This document shows, in pieces, positions 23,492-35,710 of a stretch of DNA of 64,000 nucleotides. Location of the stretch: NCBI GenBank assembly GCA_944548615.1, contig OX155952.1:35785788-35849787 (forward strand), given 5' to 3'. Below the pieces are notes generated by a model. The model saw only the letters and a program-made list of their open reading frames with translations, was not told the DNA's origin and searched no databases. Numbering within the stretch: the first letter of the stretch is position 1; every line of letters begins with the position of its first letter. Made by a program: the position numbers and the translations under genes. The DNA comes from Micropterix aruncella (lineage: Eukaryota; Arthropoda; Insecta; Lepidoptera; Micropterigidae).

Positions 23492-23871
23492 CGCGCACGA
23501 ACTTTTTATTCGATAAAGCAAAAAACCGGATTATTCGAAAAAAACGTAGATAAAAAGATAGATAATTAAATTATCTTTAAAATGGTGCAGGTTTCATAAT
23601 AATGCACCAGATAGTATTTGCGTAGTAGTCGTTTTTGTGTTCGGTTAGACCTAATTTCACAAATTAATTACACTATGTAATATAAACAAAATCTAAAATA
23701 TTCAAACCTAAGAATATTAAGAAAATGTATTTGTTTAACATATATTTTTTTCGAATCGTAAGCAGTACTCGTTTAGACGTAATTATCAGTGTAAAATCAT
23801 TAATTTTCGTTAAGAAATTTCTTCATTCGGTCGCCGCGCTGGCCTAGGCCCGCGATAAAAGCTATGCAATA

Positions 23872-25200
23872 GCTTAACACGACTGCCGTTACAAAAAGTT
23901 AACTACTGAAATTATTATTATTTTATTACGGTATTTTTATGAAATATTTGTGGTTTATGTATTTATTGAAATGAAATGAAATGAAATGAAATGAAAAAAT
24001 ATGAAATGAAATGAAATGAAAAATACCTTTATTGTACTAACAAAAAAAATTACATGGGTAAAGAAAACTTAAATTCTATTTTAACTTAGTACAAACGGCG
24101 GGCTTATCGTTTCACGATTTCTTACAGCCAACCGTGTAATATTAAATAAAAGTATCAATACAGCTCACATACATAAACATATACACATAAATATACATAT
24201 ACATACATCCAAATATACATACATACATAAGAAAATATAATTTATAATATAATATATGTATATTATAATAATAAATACATAGAAACTACAGATAAATAAT
24301 AATAAAAATAACTGCTTATATACAATGATAGATATTACAAAGTTCTTATGCTTCTATCCAGTCAACAACCCAACGAAAGGGGGAAGGGGGAGGGGATAGG
24401 GGGAGGGTTGGTTCTTAGTTGATATTTTGAGGGAGAAAATGTTTTTTCAGGAACGCCTTGAAACAGGGCAAGGATGTTGAATGACGAATAGCATGCGGAA
24501 GCTGGTTCCAAAGTCGAGCAGAATGGACGCTAAATGAGTTAGTGAAAAAAGAAGACTGATGTAGTGGAATTGCTATGGTGTCGTCCTGGCTTGACCTGAG
24601 TGGAACACCATGACTTCCTAACGGGAGAAAGAGGTCTTTAAGGTAAGGAGGTGCTATGGGACTATTTAGGACTTTATTCTCATATATACAAATATATTTT
24701 CGGAATGTGTTCAATCAGATCTTTCATTTGACACTAAACACGATATATTTAGGTTAATTTATTGACATGTGGAGATTTTGATATTTCGACAATTATATAC
24801 TTGATATTTGGACAGTATGAATAGACTGATCTAATCTAAGAAAATCTAAGAACAGACTAATCTCTAGTAAGAACCTTTTAAAGTCAGATCGCAATCTTAA
24901 ATCTAAAAAGTCTTAAACCACACATCTAGGCACAGGCGTAAGCCTATGTGTGATGTGCCTCAGGTTGCATGGGTTTGAGGTGAATCAATTATTGTTTTTC
25001 CTATATAACCTTAGAAAATATATGTAATATTGAAATAAATAAAAAAATAACTAAAAATAAATACAGTTAATATACCCTATGATACTCGGGATGACAATTC
25101 TAACAAAATGGATACTTCTAAATCGGTTTGAGCGTTTAGAAGTTATTGTGTATTAAAGAGACGGAAAACATACACAGATGAACCCTAAACAGTCGTGTAA
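23872..25200 (+). repeat. CACGACTG-ended repeat, copy 2, interrupted by a LINE
   Basis: It begins cacgactgccgttac and ends acagtcgtgtaa, so CACGACTG is an inverted terminus. Its interior shares gacactaaacacgatat, aaatcggtttgagcg and gatgaaccct with copies at 21765-22112 and 49165-49479 (copy 1 inverted). A LINE tail (23966-24717) is inserted in it. No transposase was seen. Confidence 0.55.
23966..24717 (-). mobile_element. 5'-truncated CR1/L2-like LINE, second copy
   Basis: On the minus strand it starts within ORF2 (KVLNSPIAPPYLKDLFLPLG), continues FSVHSARLWNQLPHAI and stops at 24415. The 3' UTR ends in a (atttc)n tail, seen here as (gaaat)n from 23967. Protein and UTR are almost identical to 5625-6252, with ~50 extra codons at the 5' side. 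The two copies are therefore recent insertions of one family. Confidence 0.88.
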
Positions 25201-25755
25201 AAAATAGAGGGGCACCGTATAGTGAGTTCAGCGACTTTATGCGATTTTAGTGAATCTCGAATTCACACTGTAAAACACGGAAGTCTCATCTTTGAGAAAG
25301 GAGATGGTGCTATTTTGTATCTATGAATGTAAAATGTACATCATTCAGCGATGTGACAATCGCTATTTACCCATGTAACGATCATCGTACCCAAAATGTA
25401 ATTTACCGGTTGAAATAATCGCCGTATATAACCGCAGATTTGATCTTTTTTACCTGTCCTCCCATTCTCATGAATACCCTTTCGTCGTATCCGCGCCACA
25501 ATGCCTAACGCATGGCAGATTTCCCCGAGCCGGCCAAATAATTTACCTTTGGAAACGAGCATTTCGTAACGCAGGTTGTAATCCCATAAGCCTGCCATGA
25601 ATTCGCACAATCGTATAACATATCACAGGGTAGAAATAGGTTTGTGGATAGTGATAGCTATATGCATTTCGTTTAGAATTTGTGACGAAAATAGCTCATA
25701 ATAGGCGTTCGACACATACCCAGTTAACAATTATATCATAATACACACAATGGTT
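25201..25755. other. Single-copy block, possible conserved non-coding element
   Basis: 25340-25620 has balanced composition and an open minus frame of 89 codons (25341-25610) with no recognised motif. Repeated taccggt/aatttacc-like words suggest regulatory rather than coding sequence. The FERM gene's next exon was looked for here and not found. Confidence 0.35.
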
Positions 25756-25759
25756 GGGC

Positions 25760-26112
25760 GGTATCGACTACAACGGGCGAACCCGTCACCCCAGGCTGGT
25801 ATAACCTTATGTGTTCGTCATTCAGCCATGGGATGAGCGTAGAAGACTTAGAGACAAGACAATCTACTTTCTAGCTCCGCCAACATACACGTCAGAGGCC
25901 AAAGCCTTACGGCGAGGCACAGGCCCTCCCTCAGAGGAGGATAGCCCCGCTGCCTCAAATCCTCCCAGTTTGACACCCAGTGGTCCACAAACTCCCGGAA
26001 CGCTCGGTAGCAGACCTCGCAACCCACGAGATCCGCATACCAGATCGGCAGACTGCCGACGCACGCACCAACCACATCCATCAGGTTTGCCCGTGCAGCG
26101 TCCAGCTTAGGG
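25760..26112 (-). pseudogene. R1-like LINE ORF2 C-terminus and 3' end
   Basis: The minus frame contains CPKLDAARANLMDVVG, DLVGCEVCYRAFREFVDHWV and WEDLRQRG. It fits the C-terminal pattern of R1-clade and related LINEs: a CP...AR..L block, then a short helix with W or R..F..FV, then a charged tail. The ORF continues to an LWPLTCMLAELES segment. The 3' UTR ends gtgacgggttcgcccgttgt, shared with the ~660-bp retroposons at 17964-18620 and 28833-29500. A scrap of SINE tail (gtgaaattccccaataaag, 26119-26137) follows. Confidence 0.65.
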
Positions 26113-26150
26113 CATGTGAAACATGTGAAATTCCCCAATAAAGAGTAAAA

Positions 26151-26989
26151 TTCAAATATAAAATAAAGAATTTGAATAAAGAGTAAAAACAAAAAAGAAT
26201 AATATTTGCGAATCCGTGGACTACTATTCAATTAATTTCGCTTACTGCTCTATAGTAGTGGAAAGGCTATATTATTTAAGCAATATTCGCACGTCGCTTT
26301 CAGAGTTCAAAACTATAACCAGAACTAATTTAACTAAAACACGGTAGTGGCGCGCTATAATAAAGCGGGCTTACACGGGTGTGCAGAGGAAGATTGTTTC
26401 ACTTTATTTATCTGCGTTCAAGAGCTCAGATATTATGTGAGTGTACATGCTCAGATACACGTGCTTGAATACTCATTTTCAACGATAATACAGGGATAGT
26501 TAGTTATTTATATAGTTCATTTGTTTTGATTGTTTAGTTAGTTATATTTAATTAGTTTATATTTGCGAGTAAATTATTCCATTAGAGAGACCTTTTCATT
26601 CATAAGTGTATATTTTTTTTTTTATAAAAGAAATTTCAGAAATGGTTTGTTAAGAGCATTAACCCTGGATTTTATGATTACGGAAAACCGCTTGGTACTG
26701 GTGTACAGTGTAGAGGCGATGGGCCCTCTACCGATTTGGCTATGAACCCGAAAACACTGCGCCTACATGTCATTCCAAAAAGTTCATATTATTTGTCTTT
26801 TTGTATTTTTCTCAATAATATGAGATAAAAAGCTGATATTTTTTTATAGCTAAAAAACTTTTTAGCTAAATGACTATTTAGCTAAAAAGCTCATATCCTT
26901 TTTAGCTAAAAAGTCTAATAGAAAAGTTGAAGCTGACAAAAATTCTTACATTTTACCTAGTAATTGATGATAACATTGTAGGAAATTTT
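26151..26989. other. AT-rich DNA with an agctaaaaag cluster
   Basis: 26843-26925 carries five copies of tttagcta(aaaag), some in inverted pairs. No gene was recognised. Confidence 0.5.
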
Positions 26990-28832
26990 GTGATTTTACT
27001 GTCCCGGCCCACCGCCTTACGAGGAGGGAAAGTATTGTGAACGCACCTAAAAAACGGTCATTCTTTGGATTTGGGTAGGTACTAAAAACAAACCCGCAAC
27101 GTTTCCAACCGAAAACAGCACAAAAGTCCGGTAATTAATGGTACAAATGGCTCCTCAATGAGTCGTTTCGGTAACACCACAAGTCGTCTTATTATGAGTT
27201 TTAGAATTGTGATTTCAATTTATTTTTTTCTCAAAAACTAAGATAACGTAATCTGTTATCAAAATATAAAAAATAATAAAAATTAAACAAGAAAATTTAC
27301 AGTTTTTAAATTTCTGACAGTCGATTGTATAATTTAATTTTGGAAACAACATAAAATAAGGAACTGTTAAGGCATTTTTTTCAAAAACAACATAACCGAC
27401 ATTTTCATTTTTTTTTCTAGGAAAGTATGTATTACCTTTTCGACTGTTTTCATGACCTTAATATTTACTAAAAGTAAATATAGCATTTAACTTTAAAAAA
27501 TACTAAAACAAATAGTTCAAATATTTTAAGAAAGTCAGTTTTAAACTCTCCTGTAAAATTCTCTTTTTGGTAATTATGTTGTTTTCAAAATGACCGATTC
27601 AGTTATTAGCGTACTAGTTTACTTAGTAAATAACTTGGTAATATACTTAATTAGGTAATTTACAAGCGGAACTCCCATATACAAAAATTTCATTTATTAT
27701 TCCGCAGAAAGAACAATTTTCGATAGTATGAAAAAGTTGTCAGTTTAGCTTCTCAATCTTTTTGGTATTTTAAACGTACGTTTGAAATATACAGATTATT
27801 TCAATTGGAAAAATTATTACCTATTTTGTTTCAGTATTATTTTTAAGGGTGGATTAATAAGAGACATAATTGTGAAATATCGGTTTTATGTGCAGCTAAC
27901 TTTGTACGGCCTCCTGTACGGCTGAGAATTTAACACACATGCCTTTCTTGTTTTTGTGCAAACGTTTGCGTGCGTAAACTCTTGTGCCAACAGTTTCATT
28001 TGTATAAATAGTAGTAAATTTAATTAGGATTTGAGTTTGCACTGGTATAAACTATAAATTAGGCCCCGCTGTAAAAAACTGAGACAGGTGAGTTAGGGGC
28101 AGCCGAAATTTAAATGTAAAGAAAAGCCTATCGTTAATCACGGTGAATGGATTAACAGGGCGGAGGGTTAGCATTCACGGCCTTGGAATAAACACAAAAA
28201 AATATCGGTTGCGTCACCCTAAGACTTTTCCAGCAAGTATCCAAGGACCGATTTCACCTGAATATTAATTTTAGAAATCGTCACCCCATCTAAATAACTG
28301 GAGACCACCCTCTCAATAACCACCAAAGTTCTTTAATTTCGTCCATCGTGCACGGAGGTCTGAACTCGACTGAGTTCGGCCGATTTTCCTGATGGACCGG
28401 TCTATAACATATCTGGTCATGGCAGCAGATGATCGAGTAGTCCTTGGTTCAAGACCAGAGTCCGCTAAACCTCGAGGATGTATACAGAGAAGGAAAACAC
28501 AATATAAATATTTGAACCGTTTTAATAAAGTAGAAAGTAAAGAGCGCCTTACCAATTGAGTGTGTTAACAGAAGTGAAGTAATTAATTAAATTGCGCTCG
28601 TTTTATTCCGTTAAACCGTAAGAATATTTCAACGTCATAAACATTTCGACGCCAATACGACTACTGCGAAATAAATACCGTGTGAAACAATTTAATTTAC
28701 GTCAATAAAATACTGGCAAATATAATTGTCGTTTCTCGTGTGAAAATATTTGTTATTCATACTAAGAATTCTCGATTGTCATTTAATATTACTTGAAGCG
28801 TTGCTAAGTGATATTTCCCTACAGGTCTATAT
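26990..28832. other. Unassigned, with two scraps of the poly-C repeat
   Basis: Near 27003-27058 ggcccaccgcc...gtattgtgaacgc matches the left edge of the repeats at 29910 and 42668; near 28205-28235 gcgtcaccctaagacttttc matches their right edge inverted. The remainder is AT-rich; 28560-28760 looks single copy. No gene seen. Confidence 0.45.
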
Positions 28833-29500
28833 CTTGGGGTGTCAACTACAACGGGCGAGCCCGTCACCACAGGACGTTTTAACGATTAGTCGTTCTATCG
28901 CCCTGCAGTGAACGTAGAAGACTTTGGACAGTACATTCTACGTCCAGCTACGTCACAACCCGTGAGAGTCCAACGCCTTACCGCGAGCGAGCCAGGAATA
29001 AACCCGGCGGGCTCGAGATACTCGCGCCCTCACTTCCAATTGTGACCAGATTTCTCCGGTCTCTCGATTGGTTCCGAGTTCGAGGTCGCTTGCGCGGTCC
29101 TCTCCATTACGAAGCGGTGAAACGGAGTGCACCGAATCTGTCGCGGACCAAGGCGTCCTTTGCCCGACTCTGAACCGGGATCGGATGGCCAATGGTCATT
29201 TCAAGAGCAGTCGCCGTAAGGTAGACAACTACCCCCGCTCTATAGGAAACAATACAGTTTCCAGACTCCCCCGATTGTTAGTCGGAGAGCACAATCGATT
29301 GGCTTGCGCCGCTCGGTGCGCAGACCGTCCAGGAGCGCCAGAGGATTGTTCCCAGGGGAGACTGGTTGACCCAGTGTCCTACCCAGGCTCGCACCCCATG
29401 CGTGGAGGCCATCGGATGGGTGTTGACCCGTGAGTGTGACCGACCCTAAAACAGAATGGGTCTTCGTGGCTAACTCAGCAAGGGCCCATTAGCTCCCAGA
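28833..29500 (-). mobile_element. ~660-bp non-autonomous retroposon, copy B
   Basis: Opposite orientation to copy A (17964-18620) and the same two ends: on the minus strand it starts tgggagctaatgggccc and ends gcccgttgtagttgacacc. A 7-bp TCTATAT repeat at 28826-28832 and 29501-29507 is a probable target duplication. Shared interior words include gtgaaacgg/ccgtttcac and gaacgactaatcgttaaaac. The open frames inside are not conserved between copies, so no product is proposed. Confidence 0.78.
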
Positions 29501-29694
29501 TCTATATATGAACACCTATCTTCGGGCGGCGATTTCCGTCGACACAGGCGGCCCATCATAGTGGGAACGTGCACTAACGCAAATACGAATTGACCGAGGC
29601 GAAAATACATCTATTATCTCATTGAACGGCCATATGATAAGACGCATCTCGATTGCTCAATAAAACACGGTATACGGTACGATAATTTACATAC

Positions 29695-29816
29695 CTGGTG
29701 ATCTCTTCAAGTAGCTTGCAGGGATCGGCGGCGTAAAACTTGACTCCGAAGTAAAACGTATGTGGACTCGACCCTCTTAGCTGCCTCTTTAGCCGCTTAC
29801 CCGCCTCCAGCCAGTG
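29695..29816 (-). CDS. FERM-domain exon (EPB41L4-like band 4.1 protein)
   Basis: A 122-bp exon. On the minus strand an acceptor ttttatttacag precedes it and a donor cag|gtatgt follows it; the open frame starts in phase 0 and ends two bases into a codon. It encodes 40 residues beginning HWLEAGKRLKRQLRGS, followed by FYFGVKFYAADPCKLLEEIT. In FERM proteins this is the end of the F1 lobe and start of F2 (WLD..K...KQ, F.VKFY..DP..L.EEITRY). FYFG(V/I)KFYAEDPCKL.EEIT is the form I recall for the EPB41L4A/B subgroup. Such proteins link membrane proteins to cortical actin. Neighbouring exons were not found within the window, so introns must be long. FERM membership is firm; the subgroup is inference from memory. 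Confidence 0.82.
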
Positions 29817-30371
29817 CTGTAAATAAAATAAAACTATAAAATATAACGAAAATAAAATATCGTACTCGACGCCCGACAGAGCTTCATTGAAAAGATGATT
29901 GGTATTTTTTTTACTTTACCAGAAAGTATTGTGAACGCGCAAGTTTTATTTTTTTTTAGATAAAGACGGATATTTATATATGTTGACCCCCCCCCCCCCC
30001 CCCCAAGACGACTACGACATATCTAGACCGAAGTTTGTTTGTGTGTGTGTGTGTGTCTGTATGTGTGTCTGTATGTGTGTCTTTCTGTTTGTGTGTCTAT
30101 CTCTGTGTGTGTCTGACTCTGTGTGTGTCTGTCTGTGTGTGTGTATGTGTGTGAGTGTCTGTGTATGTACGATAGCGCCCAAACGTTTTATCCAATTAAG
30201 CTGAAATTTAGTATACAAGCATCATAATTTGGTCATGGGAAGAGTTTAAAAGGTCCACCGAAAAGGCACTATTCATATATAAATCTCGAAATATGGGTTT
30301 TAGAGTTTTGAAATTTAGTACACAGGTGCCTTGTTAGGCCGAAATCACATTGTGAACATATTTGTTTATAA

Positions 30372-30722
30372 TCCTACTACTATTATAAACGCGAAAGTTT
30401 GTAAGAATGTATGTATGGATGTTTGTTACTCTTTCACGCAAAAACTACTGAATGGATTTTGATGAAACTTTACAATAATATAGCTTACATGTCAGAATAA
30501 CACATAGGCTATTATTTATAAAGATATAGTGTGAATTATCTAAAATATAACGATAAGTGTCAAGTAAGTAGAAAAAAAATCTGCCATCTGCGAGCTATTC
30601 TGGCGTGCGCCGCAAAAACCGTTGGAGTTACACGTATATAATGTATAATTATATATGTTTCTATTAGTAGTATTATCACAATTTTCCATCACCACGCGGG
30701 TAAAACCGCGAGGCGCAGCTAG
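30372..30722 (+). mobile_element. Non-autonomous Helitron inside the poly-C repeat
   Basis: It starts TCCTACTACTATTATAAACG and ends ccgcgaggcgcagctag with the hairpin-forming gcgggtaaaaccgc just upstream. It sits between A (30371) and T (30723). This is the standard lepidopteran Helitron architecture. No ORF. Confidence 0.88.
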
Positions 30723-30844
30723 TGTCTCATATAAAAATGACACGATTCGAAATTTAAATTATAAACATATATTTTGAAATTTTCTCAACAATAAATAATA
30801 ATTAAATAATACATTTAGTGAATATAGTGTAATTCGGCGGTTAA

Positions 30845-31107
30845 GTAACCCGACCAGGTTGCCACAAGCCTAGGAAATGGAAATATTTTCCTGAAAGTGT
30901 GGAGCTCGCCAAGACGTGTGGCCGAAGTGGCGGGTATCGGGCTAAATACCTCCAATCATGATGAACAGTACAGCCTTATGACATCAAGGAGACAGCGGGA
31001 CCTGTCTGGATGAGGAAACGGACAACCGATCCGGATGGTGAGTGATTGGAGAGGCGTATGCCCAACGGTGGGCGAATGCGCGCTGATGAAGAAGAAGAAG
31101 AAGAAAA
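30845..31107 (+). mobile_element. RTE-type LINE 3' end
   Basis: The segment ends gagaggcgtatgcccaacgg tgggcgaatgcgcgctgatg and a (gaa)n tail, the recurrent 3' end of lepidopteran RTE LINEs (gaggc.tatgcccagca.tggg). Only the 3' UTR and a short C-terminal remnant remain. Confidence 0.65.
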
Positions 31108-31297
31108 ATGACAAATATTACTTAAAGTCCGCCATTCATTCAATAAATAGTAAGGTCCGTAGAAGTGGCGACGCATGCGATGAGTGGATAGTTCAAAATT
31201 CGAATTCGACTCATCGACTTTATTTATGAATTGAATATTCAGATAAAACAGGTCCCTGGCTAGTTGTCGGAAAAGTCTTGGGTGACACAACCACTTT

Positions 31298-32799
31298 TTA
31301 TTTATTTGAAGAAAAGCACAATATTACTAACCGCAGTATATTATTGCATTGGCACTATTAGAGGCTTCATTATTAATAGTAGCAAAATAGAGAGCACCAC
31401 AGCCCAGTATTTCTTCAAATTAACACCTCCTACCTAGACCTAGGCCCGTATTAAGAGCCCTATCACATATTTTTTCCAGAAAGGCAAGAAAAGTGGATTT
31501 TTGGCGTTCTAATTCCAAGAAATGAAGAGATTTCTACAAACTTTAATTACTGAATTACCTGGACCATTTCTTGATGTTGACCATAGCGGCCTTTAATTTT
31601 AGATATAACGAATATTATTTACTTATTCAGCCCATTTTCCGAAAGTCGTTATTCGTAAAAAGCTCGGAAGGCAAACTTTGAGCTCCTTAATACAGTAATA
31701 TCACTACAACGAAAACCGTATACTATTTTTTTTATGTCCGTCATGTATTCTTGATGTACACTACGGCTTTATTTTTTCGTTTTTTGACCACATATCCAAG
31801 GTATACATTACTTACAATTACACAAAATTAAAAAAAAATCTTCCTGTATCATTCTAATTTTCTCAGAAATAAAATAAGATTCTTATATAATACTTATACT
31901 ATATTAAAGTTCACTCTTTTAGCAATACGACATAATATAAATTATTGTCATTAGAAAGGAGAAAACACTGCAAAAAACAATTAGAAATTGTGTATATATT
32001 TGCTTGCGCAAGAGAAGAGCGCTCAGTGCCGCGGTTTTCTCCCAGGGTTGAATAGTTATTTATTTATTTATTTATTTATTTATCCTATCTTTTATAGTTA
32101 CATCCAAAAAAAAATGCGTTCATTTTTTCAACTCATTTTAAAAGAATACCTACGCTATTTTGTAATACGGCTCTTTTAAGGCAAGAGTACCAAGAAAAAT
32201 GGCTAGTGCATACGTCAAATCACATAATTTACAAAATAAGTTAGGTATATAAAAGTAAGTGGAAAAGGGTCATGCGACATGCAAAATAATCACAAAATTA
32301 ATGTTTATGATGAAAATTTACACAATTATTCTCTAAATCTAATAGTTCATACTAAAAATGAACTAAGTATGCAAGGGACACTTTATTGAATCAGTCTGAA
32401 GACAGTTTTCAACGCCCTTTGACGCGTGGAATCCCCTGTGGCTGCATGGTAATAGTGCATTCGCGCGAGACGCATGTATTTCCCGGGTCCCACTAAATTA
32501 TTTCGCACACTAAAAAAATATGCCGCCTTTTTTGTAAATTGAACAGATAACCGACTCATGTATTTAAAAAAATATATGGAGTGCTATTTACAGCATTAAT
32601 TTACTACTTTTAATGCGACGATTGCTACGAGTACAAATGGTATTACTTATTATATGAATATTAATTGCATTACCAAGCACATTATTCTAAGGCCACCCTT
32701 AGAATATGTAATTACTTAGTTAGGGGGAATTAAGACAAAATGTACGTAGTAAATTAAAATTTATTACATAAATCGAGCTCCTCATGAGTTAACGAGGAA
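31298..32799. other. No gene recognised; (ttta)n tract
   Basis: A (ttta)n run at 32056-32084 may be the tail of an unrecognised LINE. A short inverted pair ttctaaggccacccttagaa sits at 32687-32706. Otherwise AT-rich and featureless to me. Confidence 0.45.
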
Positions 32800-33430
32800 A
32801 AGCGTTACATTACATTACATTATCGTCGTGTCCAATTGACGGCTAAAGACCGCTCTTGGACGTGTCAATATAATTGGGTCAGGTAGTAAGTTTCGTTACT
32901 ACTCTTTACTGAACATACATAGGTAGTCTAGAATTAACTATTAGATTGTCAAACTATATGTATAAATAATCAAAATAGAAGCCTAATATTTCAAGTAGTT
33001 AGTAATTCGAAAAGATACGTAGTAAAATTAATCATCGTAATATTCAAATTGTCAGTAAAATGTTAAATAATCTAATTTAATCTACGTTATGCATTTAAAA
33101 CCAAAAGTACAGATATAAGACCATATAAAATAATCAGGAAATAAGGTTCTACTTTTTTAAGTAATTTTAATGGGCACAATATTTGAAAAATCATGGCCCT
33201 CAAATTCGGCCAGATTATAGAAAGAGTGGCCTATCAGCATCTCCTTGATGTTTTTTTTTGAATTTTTTGTCCTTCAGCTTTTTAAATTTTGTAGGGAGTA
33301 GATTATAGAATTTAAAGCTAAGGTACAAGTAGCTTTTCTGTACTTTTGCAGTCGTATTCGGGGTACGCATAAAAGGGAGCTACCGCGGGTATGATGCGAC
33401 TGAATGTCTGCATTAATTGGTGTTTCTGCT
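32800..33430 (-). mobile_element. 5'-truncated CR1-like LINE 3' end, copy 1
   Basis: It is collinear with 46078-46790 over its whole length, e.g. cgtcgtgtccaattgacggc, taaaatgttaaat and ggccctcaaattcggccaga. On the minus strand it holds the last codons of ORF2 and a UTR with an (aatgtaat)n tail (seen as attacattacatt). Divergence between copies is roughly one difference per ten bases or less. Confidence 0.82.
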
Positions 33431-35020
33431 AGGTGCTATCTAACTTTCGGATATTCAGATTTTCGGATATTCTTCTTCTATTAACTTCTATTATTCTTCT
33501 ATTATTCTTTCTATTAATTTTTGGATATTCAGAAAACAAACGATTTTTTATGTTTAACTTTCGGATATTCAGATTTTTTCTCTGTATCACAGGCTTAAAA
33601 CAAACAAAGTTGTAGGTAATTTCTAGTAATCGTATAGAATATTCTACTGTAAAAAAAATCTTCTAATAATTCCTAAGAAAAGTTAAAATAAATATAAATG
33701 TTTGGTGCCACGTACAGAGGAACACATTGAAAAGGTTGTGCGTTCGCGAACATAAACGAAAATTAATCTAAACAAATAATTCCAAAATATGGTAGTCAGA
33801 CCCCGATTCTGAAATAGCTCGCTAACTCGTTTCTGTTTGCGAAGGCTTCAGCGTTTTCAGGTAATAATTACATAATTTCATGCTATTCCGGGTTCAATTA
33901 AGAGCTGATCGGTCGCCTGCTCGTGACGCGGGAGAAAGTCATTTGCCAAACTATTATTATTTGAGCGGGGCAACAATCGAAGCTGGAGTGAAACCCAATT
34001 TGCGGGCCTCAATAAACGTCCCGATTAGGAAGCCTTTTCAAAAGCAATCACTCCAAGTTGCCGCCTTCGGCCCGGCCGCAAGTTTTGGATGTTCGATTAC
34101 GGCGTAAGCGCACTTGCTAAGGAAAAGAGTAGATTGGTCCTTCTCAACACTAGTTAGTCAGCATCGATCACTGTAATTTCATTGCGGAAATATATCTGTT
34201 CGCACGTCATATTTGCGATATTCTCGAATTAAATTTCCTTATAAAGACATATCCTACCATTTTTAACCTGTATTGCAGGAGTATATCCGCCGCAATTGTC
34301 TATCAGTTCGCAATCAAGGATGATATGTGGAATATCGCTTCGGGGAAATGCTTCTAAGTCTAAATGTGTTTTGCTTCACAAAAGCGGGTAGTCAGAACTA
34401 TGTTTGTGCTAAAGGTAGAACCGCACTGAGGGCTAATTTTTGCAGAGTACGAGATTTTGAACATAAGGGGTTTTGAACATAATTGGTAGCACCAAAATAA
34501 CACATTGCGTAATCAAACAAATGTTTTTACTGTAAATATTATTGGAATAGTTAGATGGAGAGCTAAGGTTTTAAGTGATAAAAGTTTTATTTAGGAACCT
34601 TCTATATCTTATGAGAAATACGCAGATAAATTTCTTTAAAAACGAGCAAAAACGATTACGATTTTTTAAAACAATATGTAAACTATTGTAGTGTAAATTT
34701 TTAGTCAGTGTGTTAATAACACTTTAAAAAAAATGAAATTTCATCACTTTAGCAAAAATAAAATAAAATAAGAAAACGCAATAATATTCAACTTAACACA
34801 CAATAATATCAGCTAGTTATTTAAAAAAGTTAATAATTAATAATATCATTTCGCAATGTCTTTATAAGCATACATGTTGATTTTCAGTAGGTGTGCTCGA
34901 GAAGATGTTTTAAAATTTAATTATTTTTGATTTCCTCCAGTTCATTAAATCGATGAAAAAGTTTAACATGAGATTTTGCCGAGCTTCTTGGGCAAAAATT
35001 ACATAAACTATTGTTGCCAG
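33431..35020. other. Local ttcggatattcag repeats, then mostly unassigned
   Basis: 33446-33575 has three copies of aactttcggatattcag.tttt. 33880-34110 is a GC-richer single-copy block. Around 34260-34420 the minus strand reads IFHIILDCELIDNCGGYTPA, possibly a LINE RNase H-side scrap. No gene. Confidence 0.4.
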
Positions 35021-35024
35021 TACG

Positions 35025-35710
35025 CAGTGGCGGTTCCTTCATATAAGCCCAAAAGCCCGGCTTGCATTTTTCTTAAACAAAAACAAAAAAAAAACAATTA
35101 AATAAATCAATTTTCTAGCACCTAGTGCTATCTAGCGCGCACAGCTCGCTCAACACGACAAAATAGTTATTAACAGAGCAGCGACAATTATCGACAGAGC
35201 AACTATTACTGCCACGTACCGACGAGTGAGTTCAGAAAGTCATCTCGCTCGCACACATGGGCTTGCAACGGGGCTTTCAAAATCAGTGGTCCTTTCATTC
35301 TAACCTGTGGCAAATTACACAAAACATTTACTTTTGTATTGCTAGATAAGCCCGGCTTGCATAGCATGAAGTTAAATGCGAACGTGTCAGAAAGCGCAAC
35401 TTCACTGTCTATATAGATCGGATCGTTTTTGGGCGAGTAAGAGCGCAGATTTTTTTATTGTGTAATTTCAATTTATTTGTGGTTTTTATTGGCTGATCAA
35501 CAACGGAGGAATTTGCCCCTTACGGTGAGTTATGTGTACGACTTTTAATCGGCGAGGATAAAGTAAAATCTTTGACTTTTGAGCAAAAGAAGCTACTAAT
35601 TTCTTCCCCGAAATCTACACCCGATTTGTGTATTTCTCAGACAAGTACATCGCATAAAAGACAATTTAATAGATCAGTGTACAAAAGTCATTGGGTCGTT
35701 TAAAAAAAAC
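35025..35710 (+). mobile_element. hAT-like element remnant
   Basis: It begins with cagtggcggttccttcatat, a hAT-type terminus. Agcccggcttgcat is repeated at 35050 and 35346. From about 35505 to 35705 a frame reads GEDKVKSLTFEQKKLL and later HKRQFNRSVYKSHWVV, resembling the region before the TTF-type zinc finger of hAT/ZMYM-like transposases (FN..VYK.H.W). The matching 3' terminus is not seen, so this is a truncated element. The transposase call is tentative. Confidence 0.45.

Larger units (their letters stand above)
29910..31297 (+). repeat. Unclassified poly-C repeat, copy 1
   Basis: Order of blocks: tattgtgaacgcg, poly-C (29986-30004), agacgactacgacatatcta, a (tg)n-rich stretch, atagcgcccaaacg, gccttgttaggccgaaatc, then gactttatttatgaattgaa and gtcttgggtgacacaacc. 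The same order occurs at 42668-43712 and part at 45545-45890. It is interrupted by a Helitron (30372-30722) and an RTE tail (30845-31107). No transposase or reverse transcriptase is visible. Confidence 0.7.

Noticed and set aside
25811..26110. A 99-codon proline-rich ORF on the plus strand
   Set aside because: It is the antisense shadow of the R1-like LINE C-terminus read on the minus strand.
29980..30204. A cysteine/valine-rich ORF
   Set aside because: It is a translation of the poly-C and TG microsatellite of the poly-C repeat.
34260..34420. A LINE RNase H-side fragment on the minus strand
   Set aside because: About 20 residues look right, but without neighbouring motifs the match is too weak for a separate feature.
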